The position numbers were made by a program, and so were the translations under genes. From Ctenopharyngodon idella (Eukaryota; Chordata; Actinopteri; Cypriniformes; Xenocyprididae), in NCBI RefSeq assembly GCF_019924925.1, contig NC_067237.1, positions 5,443,001 to 5,507,000 of the forward strand: a stretch of 64,000 nt of DNA, written 5' to 3'. Positions 46,973-58,135 of the stretch are shown here, one piece after another. How positions within the stretch are numbered: the stretch's first letter is position 1; the number at the start of each line of letters is the position of its first letter. The notes beneath the pieces are model-generated. The model was not told the DNA's origin, did not search any database, and saw only the letters and a list, made by a program, of their open reading frames with translations.

Positions 46973-49264
46973 CATGCATATACACTTTTGGCAGAGGTCT
47001 AGTGTCCTTGCATAATTCAGCTTGAGGGTGGTACTCTAATATTGATTGACAGGCTCTAATGCTGCCTTCAGGTTCTATCGGAAATGTCTTCCCACTTCTG
47101 AAGTCGTGATTACGAGTTTGTCGCATTCAAGGTCTTTGTTGTTGGAAAGAACAGGACTCATGGAGGACACCAGGTTCATTTTTACCTATTTATTGGGAAA
47201 ATCTTATTAAACTCAAAATGATATTTAGCATCCCATTCATTGACAAGTATATAAACATTCACAATGATAGTCAGCTTGCTGATGATTCTGGAATTTTGGT
47301 CAAATACAGGCTATTTTCACTGCATATAAAACATACAGTACACTTCAAATGATTACTTTAACGACAAGATAAGGTGATGTAGTTGTTGTGGGGGGAAAAA
47401 AAAACAACAACTAATAAAGAATACCAGTCACAACACCAATTGTTCTCTGGGTGTGGGGTATTGAAATCGCTTTTGAACACGCACTCGCTTTTTACTTTTG
47501 CTTTCCAATTCGCAATCTGTGTACAGGGAGCGGCAGTACTGACCATGCATTTTTCAAGGTAAGATATTAGTCAATGCGTTTAGGATCTGTTGTGCACTAA
47601 ATCATCAGTCATTGTCCTGTCCGTATATCTCCTTACAATCTTTACGTGATAAGTGAAATCTGTACTATAAAGTAAAGGCTCCGTTGAATGCGTTATTTAT
47701 TTTCCGTGCCTTTCTGAATCAAACACATCCCTGCACACATCACATGCATAGATTTACTTTCATTCATTTGATATGCCTTGTTAATACAGAACAGACATAC
47801 ATTGCCAACTAGATACTGACCTGATGCAGACTAATATACACATAGCTGAAGCAGACTGATATCATCTTGGTCTGGAGCGAGGTTGTAGATGTAAGAGGTA
47901 ACGTGAAAATAAGAGGGCAAATTAGAGCACGCTGCAGTTCCATTTTTAATAAAACACAGATGTACATTGGAAAATTGTTGAAATTGTTAAAAATAGCTTG
48001 GGGAGGGCTCCGGCACCCTCTACCCTGCTTAGATTGATGATACCTGCGTGCCGAAGCTATGCATTAAATTCCAATGTATTACATTTTAATTTTAATTATT
48101 TTACATGTAAGAATTGATGTCAGTAATCTAACAATATGAGTGTCGTATTTCTGCTTTTAAAGCCTCCAGAATGCTTGGCTTCTAGGCCTTGATTTTAAGT
48201 TACTTTTTTTTTTTTCCTGCAAAAGCAGTTTTTTTACAAACTGAGGGATGAGCCACAATTATTTTCCTTAGTAATTGACAGCATATAAAGTCAAACGTGT
48301 TGTTTTAAATCATACTGTACTTACACTCCTTAATCTTATTAATGGTGAAATAGTGCCTTTGAGTATCAACATACCTCTACATTTTCCTTGTAATATATCT
48401 CTGCTTTCCTCTTCCCCTAAATTTCAATATGTTTTCTAATATATTTTTATGGAGTACTCATCATAGCAATAGAATGCATCACAGAATATGATAAATGCTT
48501 TTTCTGCTGCACTAGTGGCTTCATTTAATCAACATACAGCGAGCAGTGCCAGTTGGAACATTCACAAGTATTTAGAAACCTCTCACAAACTGCTGCAGCT
48601 CAAAGCAAAGAAGCAAGCTACAAGCAAAGAAGGCAAGAGCTTGTTAACTCCCAAGGTTTAGTACTTTACAGGCTGACTTTCATGAATTACCTTAAATGAA
48701 CCTGAATGAAAATAATGATGCTCTAGTGAAATAAGTCAGAGAAGGAGAACAGAGAAATTTAAAAGGAAAATCCGGCCAGTGTGTTATCTCAGATCTGTTT
48801 TAATGAATGTGCTAAAAAGCCATTCTGTCTTTTTCACATTCCATTTAGAAACCGGGCAAATTCTTAGAAAAATAAGGCTCACTCTTCTGTGCCTGAACAA
48901 ATGAGATTCCCTCTGCAACATTAGATTCATTTAATGAATTCCATACATCAAATTAAATTGCTGCTAGTGTGACTTTCTTGCACTGAGTGTGTTTAGAGAA
49001 TTGCTGAACACTGCCCTCCAGTTCCATCTGAGAGCTATACTTTACAATCAGGAAGCATTGACTGAATAAACCTGAACTTGATCTTTTGCATTTAAAGACA
49101 TGAAAAGGCATTTGAAATGCATTTAATTGCTATGCTGTGAGATATTTTAATCCAAATTCAGTCAGTGTGTGGAATACTGTGTCCCTTAGTGCAATTTACT
49201 CAATCTCCATTGTGATGAATTAACCAGAAGTAAAATCAGCTCTCATCAGCTCGTTGCGATCGTC
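46973..49264. other. unique DNA; possible conserved element at 48760-48980
   Basis: No gene. T run at 48206-48216. 48760-48980 has 'gttttaatgaatgtgc', 'agattcatttaatgaattcc' and 'atcaaattaaattgctgc', AT cores in a balanced background; conservation would have to be tested. The 62-codon minus frame at 47358-47546 is not called. Confidence 0.35.
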
Positions 49265-49498
49265 TTTTTTCCCCCTATTGTGACGTATATTTCCCCCTTC
49301 TCAAACTGAAAATAATGTAGGGTGGGACTTGATTCTGTCCAAGGGAAATTGATTGGATGGTTGTGGTTTGCAATTGGTCGATCTCATGTGAGTGACAGGT
49401 TGCCCCGCCCTCATGCCAGTAAACACGTCATCAGAGAAGAGATGTTGCTACAAGAGGGAGGGGAAGTTATTTTCATTAAAGATTATGAGGGCACATGA
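49265..49498. repeat. dispersed repeat copy
   Basis: 'gggtgggacttgattctgtc', 'gtgagtgacaggttgccccg' and 'acgtcatcagagaagagatg' are words I recall as repeated many times in cyprinid genomes. No second copy in the window. Confidence 0.4.
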
Positions 49499-49533
49499 AT
49501 AATAATAATAATAATAAATAATAAATAATAATG
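49499..49533. repeat. AAT microsatellite
   Basis: AAT repeats with AAATAA interruptions. Confidence 0.9.
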
Positions 49534-49670
49534 AGGTGCACAGATAAATCATTTATAAAAAATACTACAATATTCCATAAAAACAAGAATTTTCAATTGT
49601 GATTTCGTGATGACTTTAAGGATTAAGTATTCATTATAACAATGCCCAGTATTTAGCAGTTCACATGTAT

Positions 49671-50691
49671 TTAAAGGATTAGTTCACTTTAAAATGAAAA
49701 TTACCCCATCACCCTCAAGCCATCCTAGGTGTATTTGACCTTCTTCTTTCTGATGAACACAATCTGAGTTATATTAATAAATATCCTGACGCATCCGAAC
49801 TTTATAATGGCAGTGAACAGGCCCAATGAGTATGAATCTCAAGAAAGTGCATCCATCCATCCATCAAAAAACGTACTCCACATGGCTCCACACTGCAAGA
49901 AAAATATCCATATTTAACAAGTTATAAAGCAAATTATCTAGCTTCTGCCAGACCGCCTTCAGTATTCAACTTAGGAAGAAAGTGTAAAACTCTCGCCGTT
50001 CAAAACGCTTACGCTACGTCCTACACCTTCCATATTCAACTTACGAAAAAAGCATAACTGATGCAACATCAGTTATGCTTTCTTCGTAAGTTGAATATGG
50101 AAGGTGGTCTGGTGGAAGCTAGATATTTTACATTAACACTTTTTTTAAGGGTCTTTTAACTAGTTGCTTATTAGCATGCATTTTACTAGAATAATGGCTA
50201 TTTATTAGTACTTATTAAGCACATATTAATTCCTTATTCTGCATGACCTTATTCTACATTCTTAATCCTACCCAATTCCTTAACAACTACCTTACTAACT
50301 ATTAATAAGCAGTAAATTAGGAGTTTATTGAGGGAAAAGTCATAGTTAATAGTTTATATGTGTTCCCTATACTAAAGTGTCATCTATTTTACTTTATAAC
50401 TTGATAAATATGGATATTTTTCTTACACAAACACATCGCTTCACTTCAGAAGGCCTTTATTAACCCCCTGGAGCCGATTGGAGTACGTTTATAATGGATG
50501 GATGCACTTTCTTGAGCTTCATACTCGTTGGTCCCGTTCACTGCCATTATAAAGCTTGGACACATCAGGATATTTATTAATATAACTCAGATTGTATTCA
50601 TCAGGAAGAAGAAAGTCAAATACACCTAGGATGGCTTGAGGGTGAGTAAATCTTGGGGTAATTTTCATTTCAAAGTGAACTAATCCTTTAA
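49671..50691. mobile_element. complete palindromic MITE with nested insertion
   Basis: The left 'ttaaaggattagttcacttt' and right 'aaagtgaactaatcctttaa' are perfect mirror ends. Arms run about 230-250 bases ('gccatcctaggtgtatttga', 'gaacacaatctgagttatat', 'gcatccatccat' and complements). The centre holds a second palindrome (49960-50130: 'ccatattcaacttacgaaaa' against 'cttcgtaagttgaatatgga') and the inserted element at 50132-50385. Confidence 0.85.
50132..50385 (+). mobile_element. nested MITE, second copy of the 45022 element
   Basis: 'aacactttttttaagggtct', 'ttattagtacttattaagca', 'tgaccttattctacattctt' and 'ccctatactaaagtgtcat' match 45022-45247 in the same orientation. It interrupts the mirror symmetry of the host MITE. 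Confidence 0.75.
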
Positions 50692-52043
50692 TTCTGAAAA
50701 TATCCTGCCTTCAGGTCATGTTGGAATCATCATATTTAGAAGATAGCACACTTGAACACCACCACAATGCTGTATTTTCAAGTGAAAAAGTCTGGATTTG
50801 GCACAGTTGATGAAAGAATCCAATTGGATACAACTTGGTATTAATCATAATTATGTTTGGTCAATGTTGACTGTAAAGTTTAGTTATATATATATATTCT
50901 GTTTATTGTTGATAAAGAATAATTCTAAAGTTTATGAGGCAACAAGTTTGTGTGACAACAATCATTCTCTGTGTCAGCACGATAATGATAAATTACGTAC
51001 CTAATGAGCATATGCACAACCCTAATATTTGCTCTTCATTTTATCGCACCAAAATTACTCAAGCAGACATTGTAATTTGATTTCTGAGCTTGAATGTAGG
51101 AATTTCCCAGGAGGACTTGAAGGTAGCAAAAAAATGGATGTGACCTTAAAAATGCTGACATACAATTTGAGCTTGATGTAGTGATTAAAATAATTAATTC
51201 ATAAATGCTTTTTTTTTTTTTTTTTTTAATCAGCATGTTTCCATTTCTTCTGAGAAATGTGTACTGCAGTTATTAAATGCTTGATTATTACAAGTATTAA
51301 TAATGTGCAATAAGAACAGAACATTTATTAGGGAAGGAAACAGGGTCAGTTTTGATTTTATTGTTGTCTTTTTAGTTGATCTGGTTGTAATAATATAATT
51401 AAAAAAAAGAGAAAAAGAGAGAGGAAGGTACAGTTCAGTTGAAAACTATTCTCTAGTGACTTTATTTTTACTCAAATAATTCAGTGTATATGAGAGACCT
51501 TTTTCTCTGCAGACAGTCTTGATAGCCTTAAAGGCAAAGATCTTGTTTATTTTTAGAGCTTGTGTCTACAGACAGACGAGATCAGAGAGCTGACAAGCTG
51601 CTGCCTCAGCTGTGTAAACAGAGGTGGCCGGACACTCGAACGTCCCTCGTCTAAATGCATGTGTCACCTGTATGAAGTGCTGCAGGTTATTCCGTGGAGG
51701 GGGTTTCACTGCTGCTGACAGCGGACTGTGCGGGCAAGAGAACCAAAACTAATGTGTTTTTTTTTTTTTTTTTTTTTTTAGATATGTGCAAAGGCAATAT
51801 GAGCTACACTAGTTACTGATGAAAACAGTTTCAAAGAATTATGGATGAAGCAGAGCAGCCGTCAAAAAAGACAACACCATTTTTCGTTTTTTTATTATCT
51901 ATCACCTTGCTGATAGTCATTTACTGTGCACTGATTTATTTTTAAATGCTATCCTTTCCAAATTCATGAAGGGAATCATTTTTGCGACAAATATTACCAA
52001 TGTTTTATCTGTATCAAGAGAGAAATAAACAAGCCTACAAACC
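50692..52043. other. unique DNA with T runs
   Basis: T runs at 51210-51228 and 51756-51779. 51510-51730 is GC-richer ('gaggtggccggacactcg') with no frame of note. No gene. Confidence 0.4.
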
Positions 52044-52700
52044 TTAAAGGGTTAGTTCACCCAAAAATAAATTAAATATGTCATGTATTACTCAACCTCA
52101 TGTCGTTCTACACCCGTAAGACCTTCATTCATCTTCGGAACATAAATAAAGCGACGAGAATACTTTTTGTGCACCAAAAAAAACAAAAAACAAAAACAAA
52201 AAACTTTTCAACAATATCGAGCGATAGCCGATTTCAAAACACTGTTTCAAAGCTTTACGAATCATTTGATTCAAATCAGTTGTTCGGAATGCCAAAGTCA
52301 CGTGATTTCAGCGGTTTGGCAGTTCGATACGTGATCCGAATCACTGATTCGAATCAAATGATTCGTAAAGCTTCAAAGCAGTGTTTTGAAATCGGCCGTC
52401 ACTAGATATTGTTGAAAAGTCGTTTTTTTGCCACACAAAAAGTATTCTCGTCACTTTATAATATTAAGGTAGAACCACTGTACTCACATGAACTGTTTTA
52501 AATATGTTTTGAGTACCTTTCTGGATCTTGAGAAGTTCGGTGGCATTGCTCTCAATAGAGGCCTCACTGAGCCATCGGATTTCATCAAAAATATCTTAAT
52601 TTGTGTTCCAAAGATGAACAAAGGTCTTACGGGTGTAGAACGACATGAGGGTGAGTAATAAGTGACATTATTTTCATTGTTGGGTGAACTAACCCTTTAA
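52044..52700. mobile_element. complete MITE, TTAAAGGGTTAGTTCACCC ends
   Basis: The left 'ttaaagggttagttcaccca' and right 'tgggtgaactaaccctttaa' are exact mirrors. Second-level arms ('acacccgtaagaccttcatt' against 'aaaggtcttacgggtgtaga') and a third hairpin at 52205-52440 ('gaatcatttgattcaaatca' against 'attcgaatcaaatgattcgt') are nested inside. No transposase. Confidence 0.88.
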
Positions 52701-52718
52701 AGGAATATTCTGACATTA

Positions 52719-53337
52719 TTTAAAGTGCCCCTATTATGCTTTTACAGAAAGTACCATTCGTAATGTGTAATATAGTTGTTTGTGAATGTTAACGGTCTGC
52801 CAAGTTTCAAAGATCAAAGTGCACAACAAATGGAGTTATTGTCTCCCAAAAGAAAGAACCGATTCTAAACTGCCTGAAATGAGTTGTCAGTAATTCCAGG
52901 CTCACTTCCTGCACAAACCTATGCACATTTGCATAATGCCAGCCTATGGTTTTCATTATACCCATGAACAATGTCTATTTTGACCCGCCATCAAACATGA
53001 GGACAAATTGATATGGTAAATCTGATGCCGTCGTTAATGTTCATATCACTGTGTATACAAGCGCTGAGGAATCCTCCAGAGCTGAAATTCAGATGTGGTA
53101 ATGGCTGTTTGGTTTTCGACACGCACTGTAAGCGGTAGACCATTCACAACAGATTGGGCTGTCTGACCAATCAGAGCAGGCTCATCAAACCGTTTCAGAC
53201 ACTGAGAAAAGTGGTGATGCTGCAATGTATATATTATGAGAAAATGTTTTTTGACCTTGGATGCATGTAAGCCTATTGTAGGAGACCTCCAAAACAAAAT
53301 TAGGAAGCTTTAAAATAGCATAATAGGGGAACTTTAA
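52719..53337. mobile_element. complete MITE, TTAAAGTGCCCCTATTATGC ends
   Basis: 'taaagtgcccctattatgct' at the left is mirrored by 'agcataataggggaacttta' at the right. The body includes 'ttcctgcacaaacct' and 'gaccaatcagagcaggctca'. The 83-codon minus frame at 53046-53297 is part of this repeat. Confidence 0.85.
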
Positions 53338-54080
53338 AGAATCTTTATGCAGCTCTTTTCCATATAACAACAGTTAACAAACACTGACATAAGATAACAT
53401 ACAGTACCTAGAATTATTATATTTTCTTGTCACAAAAATCACAGTTCTGTGCCTCCTGAGTAACTGAGAAAAGTTTCCATGTCAGCCAAAGGCTGGGTCA
53501 CAGTGGGCCTACTGCTATGGCAGAGGGGTCAGATCCATAGACGGATTATCTTGTTCTCTGGACTGCAGGGTCCAAGGCCAATAGATCCACAATACTGTCA
53601 CCACAATCTGAATTAATCCCATTAACCTGGCCGAAAAGGTGACTTTTTTTTTTTTTTTTTGCGATATTGTGATACAGCACTTTCCCCATTTTCTCTTTCT
53701 GACTGACCTTAGACACACCAAGTGTGAAATTAGTCGGCCATCATGTGATCCGAACTTAAGCATTATAAAGTCCAAATCCTTACCCAAACTAATATTGTAA
53801 CTGGAAAAAAAAAAAAAAGAAAAAAAAAAAAAGAATGAATGTATAAGCCACACCGTACAAAATGTAACAACTTTGCCATGTTGTATGAATTATTATGAGT
53901 TGTCATGAGATCATCATTTTATGTCTTACTTTACTGTACTTTAACACCTTATGTGGCTGGCATTCGGCTTCTGAAAAATGTACAATTCTTCACAATAGTT
54001 TTAAAACAGAAAATTTTGCATTTTGAAAACCAAGCTCTGGCAATCTGTAATTAAAAAAATACACAAATGCACCCATAATT
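53338..54080. other. unique DNA with homopolymers
   Basis: T run at 53645-53660 and A-rich runs at 53803-53833. The 112-codon minus frame at 53515-53853 spans these runs and is not called. Confidence 0.4.
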
Positions 54081-54143
54081 TATGGAAGCTTGTTTTCGCC
54101 ACAATAAAACAATTTAAAAGATAATTTCGACTTTTTATCTCAC

Positions 54144-54176
<33 letters not shown>

Positions 54177-54291
54177 GTCAGAATTGTGAGTTTACATCAT
54201 GTAATTTGTATAACTCACAATTGTGAGTTTATATCAGGCAATTCAGATGTAAACTAGCAATTGTGAGAAGGAATTGAAACAAGCTTCCATG
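54081..54291. mobile_element. palindromic MITE, copy 2
   Basis: 'tatggaagcttgttttcgcc' and its complement at 54272-54291 match the ends of 9856-10476. The interior again has 'cacaattct', a poly(A) run (54150-54176) and 'gtcagaattgtgagttta'. It is a third of the length of copy 1. Confidence 0.75.
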
Positions 54292-54785
54292 ATAATTTAA
54301 TCACATACACGTTAAAATATTGTTTTGGCCCAAGTTTGCTGCACCGGTCATCTGATATATAGCTCAGTTTTATTGCTTTCTCATCCCTGTGTTTGTTCAC
54401 TGTGAGACTATTCTAGGACTCTGTTCCTGGGACTGGAGAGACACTCTACTGCTCCCATACCAATCATTTGCTCTGATGAAGTGGTTTTGCCCACATCCCC
54501 TCTGAGTCTGTTGAGAAATTTATGACTGGCCGTCAGAGTTCCTCTAAGAACTGACAAACACACCTCATCTCAAGTCTGACAGCCAGCCAGGTCTCAAACA
54601 GAATTAGTGCCGATTTTCAAAGTTTTAGTATAGACGCACAACCCATCCTGTTAACCTACGTGACAGGTTAACAGGATGAGTCACGCAAAGCCAGATTTTG
54701 ACTGTTGCCATAAATCTGGCCAACTTTGCAGGCCGAGAACTATTCTGACCAATAACTGGCCACAGACTTGTATTTACTCAACAAC
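54292..54785. other. unique DNA with a strong hairpin
   Basis: 54644-54657 (CATCCTGTTAACCT) and 54665-54678 form a perfect 14-bp stem around ACGTGAC. Otherwise nothing is recognised. Confidence 0.5.
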
Positions 54786-54789
54786 AATG

Positions 54790-55150
54790 TACTAAACATG
54801 CCAACATTTTTCCTTTGCGTTTTTTGTATACAGACGACAACGTTGTCAAAATCTTCCCCGTTCACATGGATCAGCAAAAAACACTGCATTATGCATGCCA
54901 GGCCAGTAGTGGGCGATGTCACTTTATAAAGAAACACTATGCAATAGACTGAACATGCGCATGCGCATGACGTCACCGTTTTCACAAATACGCGATTTTG
55001 TAGTTTACACAGAGATTTACACTTTGAATAACATTTTCAAAAGTTTGCATTTTCAGGCCCCCAAAACACTGTTGCTGTGTAAATGAACGGCCAAAATGAA
55101 TAAAAAAGTTTTCCCTTTTTAGTTGAAAATGGTGTTGTATAAACGAACCC
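54790..55150. repeat. dispersed repeat copy
   Basis: 'ggccagtagtgggcgatgtc', 'gaacatgcgcatgcgcatga' and 'tttgcattttcaggccccca' are words of a repeat common in cyprinids. Boundaries are uncertain. Confidence 0.45.
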
Positions 55151-55422
55151 TTAAGGTGCGGTCACATTTACCATTACTTAGTGAAATTTTGTAAGTGAAA
55201 TCCAGTCATTTCAATAAAAAACCATGTAACATTGTGTAACATTTTCACTCATGTTCAAGCTCGTCATGCAAAGTCTCCACATTCACCAACAGAAAGCTGC
55301 TTGGTCTGAAAGTGAGTTCTATGTGAGCTGTGATTCCTAGATCGCTACACAACTGACAATAGACAATTAACTTTTTTGCCAGCAAAATCTCGCCAAAATT
55401 TGCTAATGTGACCACAACTCAA
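55151..55422. mobile_element. MITE with AAGGTGCGGTCACATTTA end
   Basis: The left 'ttaaggtgcggtcacattta' and right 'tgctaatgtgaccacaactc' are weak mirror ends. The body has 'gtgaaatccagtcatttcaa' and 'agatcgctacacaactgaca'. Confidence 0.6.
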
Positions 55423-55469
55423 AGAAAGCCCTCTGACCAGTATGTAGAATTATTAAAAGCATATTTCAC

Positions 55470-55800
55470 GCAATATGAAAATACTATCATCATCATTTCC
55501 GCTACTTACCATCATGATGTTCCAAACCAGAATCCATTTCTTTCCTCTGTGAAACACAAAATAAGTTATTTTGAAGATTTGGACTTTCGTCTTTCACAGC
55601 CTCATTTTCATTTGTGTCCATACAAATATTATATCTACCCTGACTAAGCTCCATACCACAATAACAGACCAACAAAGTAAAAACTCATTCAAAAATCATG
55701 CAGAAGTCTCTGAGAAAGGTTGTAAAAGTCCATTTTCATTAGTAGAAAAGATGCATAAATCCTGACTCTCCATTCGTCCCAAAAGTAACTGAAAACGAAG
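55470..55800. mobile_element. degenerate MITE fragment
   Basis: 'cttaccatcatgatgttcca' and 'tttcctctgtgaaacacaaa' resemble the interior of the TTAAAGGG family ('ttactcaccctcatg...ttccaaacc...tctgtgaaacac'). Ends are not defined. Confidence 0.45.
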
Positions 55801-55865
55801 CATAATTTACAATTGTACTCAGAGATATCCTGTTTATTTACTCCCTGGATATATTTAGAAGATTT

Positions 55866-56063
55866 GGTTACACTTTATTTTAAGGGGTCTGTGTTACAGT
55901 GTAATTATACATTTATGTACTAAATAATAATATTTAACTACATCTACTTACTATATGAGGGACTGGTTTAAGGTTAATTGCATGTAATTATGCATAATTT
56001 ATCATTATTACTACAGTCATTACATGTTACGTATAACAATGACAATGTAAAATAAAGTTTTAC
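55866..56063. mobile_element. MITE with GGTTACACTTTATTTTA ends
   Basis: The left 'ggttacactttattttaagg' and right 'gtaaaataaagttttac' are mirror ends of a ~198-bp element. Related end words occur at 45022. Confidence 0.7.
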
Positions 56064-56240
56064 AGAAGATTTCATGTAACAAACTTTGCAAGCTTTGGCA
56101 ACTCGGACAACTCTCTGCAATGGAAGTACTCAGGCTAACAGGTACTTTCTCAGGAGAATGATAAAAAAACGTCCTGAAAATCACATTGAAGTCTGCCAAT
56201 CAGACTGGAGGGAAATGTCTTAAATCACATAAGCAGCTAG

Positions 56241-56402
56241 ACCAGGGGTGTCCAATCCTGTTCCTGGAGATCTACCTTCCTGCAAAGTTCAGCTCCAACT
56301 GTGATCAAACACAACTGAACCAGCTAATTAAGATCTTCAGGAGCACTTGATAATTACAGACAGGTGTGTTGGATTAGGGTTGGATATGAACTCTGCAGGT
56401 AT
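56241..56402. repeat. palindrome-type dispersed repeat, right end lost
   Basis: 'aggggtgtccaatcctgttc', 'cctgcaaagttcagctccaa' and 'gctaattaagatcttcagga', then the partly mirrored 'gttggatatgaactctgcag'. A very common cyprinid repeat; the final mirror of GGGTGTCCAATCC is missing. Confidence 0.65.
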
Positions 56403-56435
56403 AGAGGGCACCTCAGAACTAGACTGTGCATCCTC

Positions 56436-56469
56436 TTTCTCTCTCTCTCAAAAAAAAAAAAAAAAAAAA
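56436..56469. repeat. CT run and poly(A)
   Basis: CTCTCTCT then about 20 A. Confidence 0.9.
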
Positions 56470-56626
56470 GAAACTGTGAGGTGATTTATTAAAACTGACT
56501 CCTATTAAAGCTTCATTAGAAGGTTCCATTTTGTCTCTGAAAGATGTCCTCGGGTTGAGCTGTTTTATTACCAACGAGCAAAGCACAGCACAGAGACTTT
56601 GTGGCATTATTGAATTACATGAGGAC

Positions 56627-56628
56627 AA

Positions 56629-56661
<33 letters not shown>

Positions 56662-56698
56662 CACGCACACACGCGCACACACACACCCACCCACCCAC
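56627..56698. repeat. CA microsatellite with CCCA tail
   Basis: CA repeats with single G interruptions, then CACCCACCCACCC. Confidence 0.95.
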
Positions 56699-56719
56699 TC
56701 GACTTTATCCCCTGGGTAA

Positions 56720-57278
56720 TATCAGTTTGGTTTCAAAGGGGAGCAGTTTCTTACTCAAAGTACAAAAATACAGAGTTAGACAGAGTTTAAAGTTCACAAG
56801 GTGCATTGACTTAATCTAAGCTCCTAATCCGACAGCATCACTTTGCTTCGACTTTGAAAAATCAATGGTCACAGTAGGTTAATTATGCTTTTTAATCATG
56901 TCTGTTGAACAGTTCAAAGACTCTATAACTGAATAGATGAGACTGCTATAGGCCAGTGTATGTAGGAGAAACTAAACCATTCTTCAAATAAAGAATGCAT
57001 TAAAGCAAAATGTGTCTGATTGGTGGAGTTAGAGTGGACTTGTAATTAAAACACTTGGTGCAGTCAGTTGGTCTGTCTGATTCAACCGCATCCATTTGCC
57101 CCCACAAATCTGTTTTGAGATTGTATGATTTGGGTTTGAGCTGTTGTACAGTTGCATCATCTGCTTCAATACCAATATGAAGGTTAACCACTGCAGCTAC
57201 TGTATGTAACAGATTAAGGGGGAAAAGATGCCAGTTTCAGGCCAAAATGATGACATGCCATGAAAGAGACACTTTTGT
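56720..57278. other. unique DNA, nothing recognised
   Basis: No repeat or gene recognised. Confidence 0.4.
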
Positions 57279-57279
57279 G

Positions 57280-57372
57280 AAGAAGAAGAAGAAGAAGAAG
57301 AAAAAGAAAAAGAAAAAGAAAAAGAAGAAGAAGAAGAAGAAGAAAAAGAAGAAGAAGAAAAGGAAGAAGAAA
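57280..57372. repeat. GAA/AAAGAA purine array
   Basis: More than 90 bases of pure purine on the plus strand, mostly GAA triplets with an AAAAG stretch. The poly-Lys frame at 57247 is a repeat artefact. Confidence 0.95.
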
Positions 57373-57533
57373 GCAAATAGATGCAAATATCATAACCAGT
57401 GCAAATCAATGCAACAGTTGTGGATTTTTTTTTTTTTCTTGCTTAATGTTAAAACGTTTTATTATTGGAATTTTATTTCATTACTTTTTGTTATTATTTA
57501 TTTTTATTATACTATTTTTTCTTTAATACTATT

Positions 57534-58135
57534 GTGACCAGTCCTACTCAACCCGCTCTGAGCAGGACTCGAACCAGCATCTCTAGCATGGGAAGCGGGT
57601 GTGCTCACAAGCACACTAAAGACTGCAGCCTCTAGCATCAGTCGCGTGCATTTTGAGGCCAAGGGAGTGAGGTTTACACGCACAGCTCTTACTGACGTAT
57701 GTTACACTCACCCCCTAAACCTCACTCCCATCTAGGTCATGGCACCAAATGTAACTGGTCCTACTTGACCTGCTCCAAGCAGGATTGAGGAGAGAGGTTT
57801 ACACGCACAGCTCTTACTGGCCTACGTTACACCCACCCCCCTAAATCTCAGTCCCATCTGGTTCATGGCACAAAATGTAACTGGTCCTACTTGACCTGCT
57901 CCGTGCAGGATTGAGGAGTGAGGTTTACACACACAGCTCTTACTGGCCTACGTTACACTCACCCCCCCTAAACCTCACTCCCATCTGGGTCACGGCACCA
58001 AATGTAAATGTTCCTACTCGACCCACTCTGAGTGGGATTGAGGAGAGAGGTTTACATGCACAGCTCTTTATGGCCTATGTTACACTCACCCCCCTAAACA
58101 TCACTCCCGTCTGGGTCACGGCACCAAATGTGTGT
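57534..58135 (-). repeat. 127-bp tandem array with one longer, tRNA-like unit
   Basis: The marker 'ggtcctactYgacc' recurs at 57755, 57882 and (as 'gttcctac') 58009, a 127-base period. The first unit (from 57538) is about 217 bases because it carries ~90 extra bases. On the minus strand those bases include a B-box-like GGTTCGAGTCC (57567-57577). In the other units the sequence jumps from 'gcagga' straight to 'ggtttacac'. Each unit also holds 'tttggtgcc' followed by 'tgacccagatggga' on the minus strand, which resembles a retroelement primer-binding context. A tandemly amplified SINE or LTR fragment are both possible. Confidence 0.75.

Noticed and set aside
53515..53853. 112-codon minus-strand frame
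   Set aside because: Spans poly(T) and poly(A) runs and has no domain.
57247..57537. Lysine-rich 96-codon frame
   Set aside because: Translation of the GAA/AAAG purine array.
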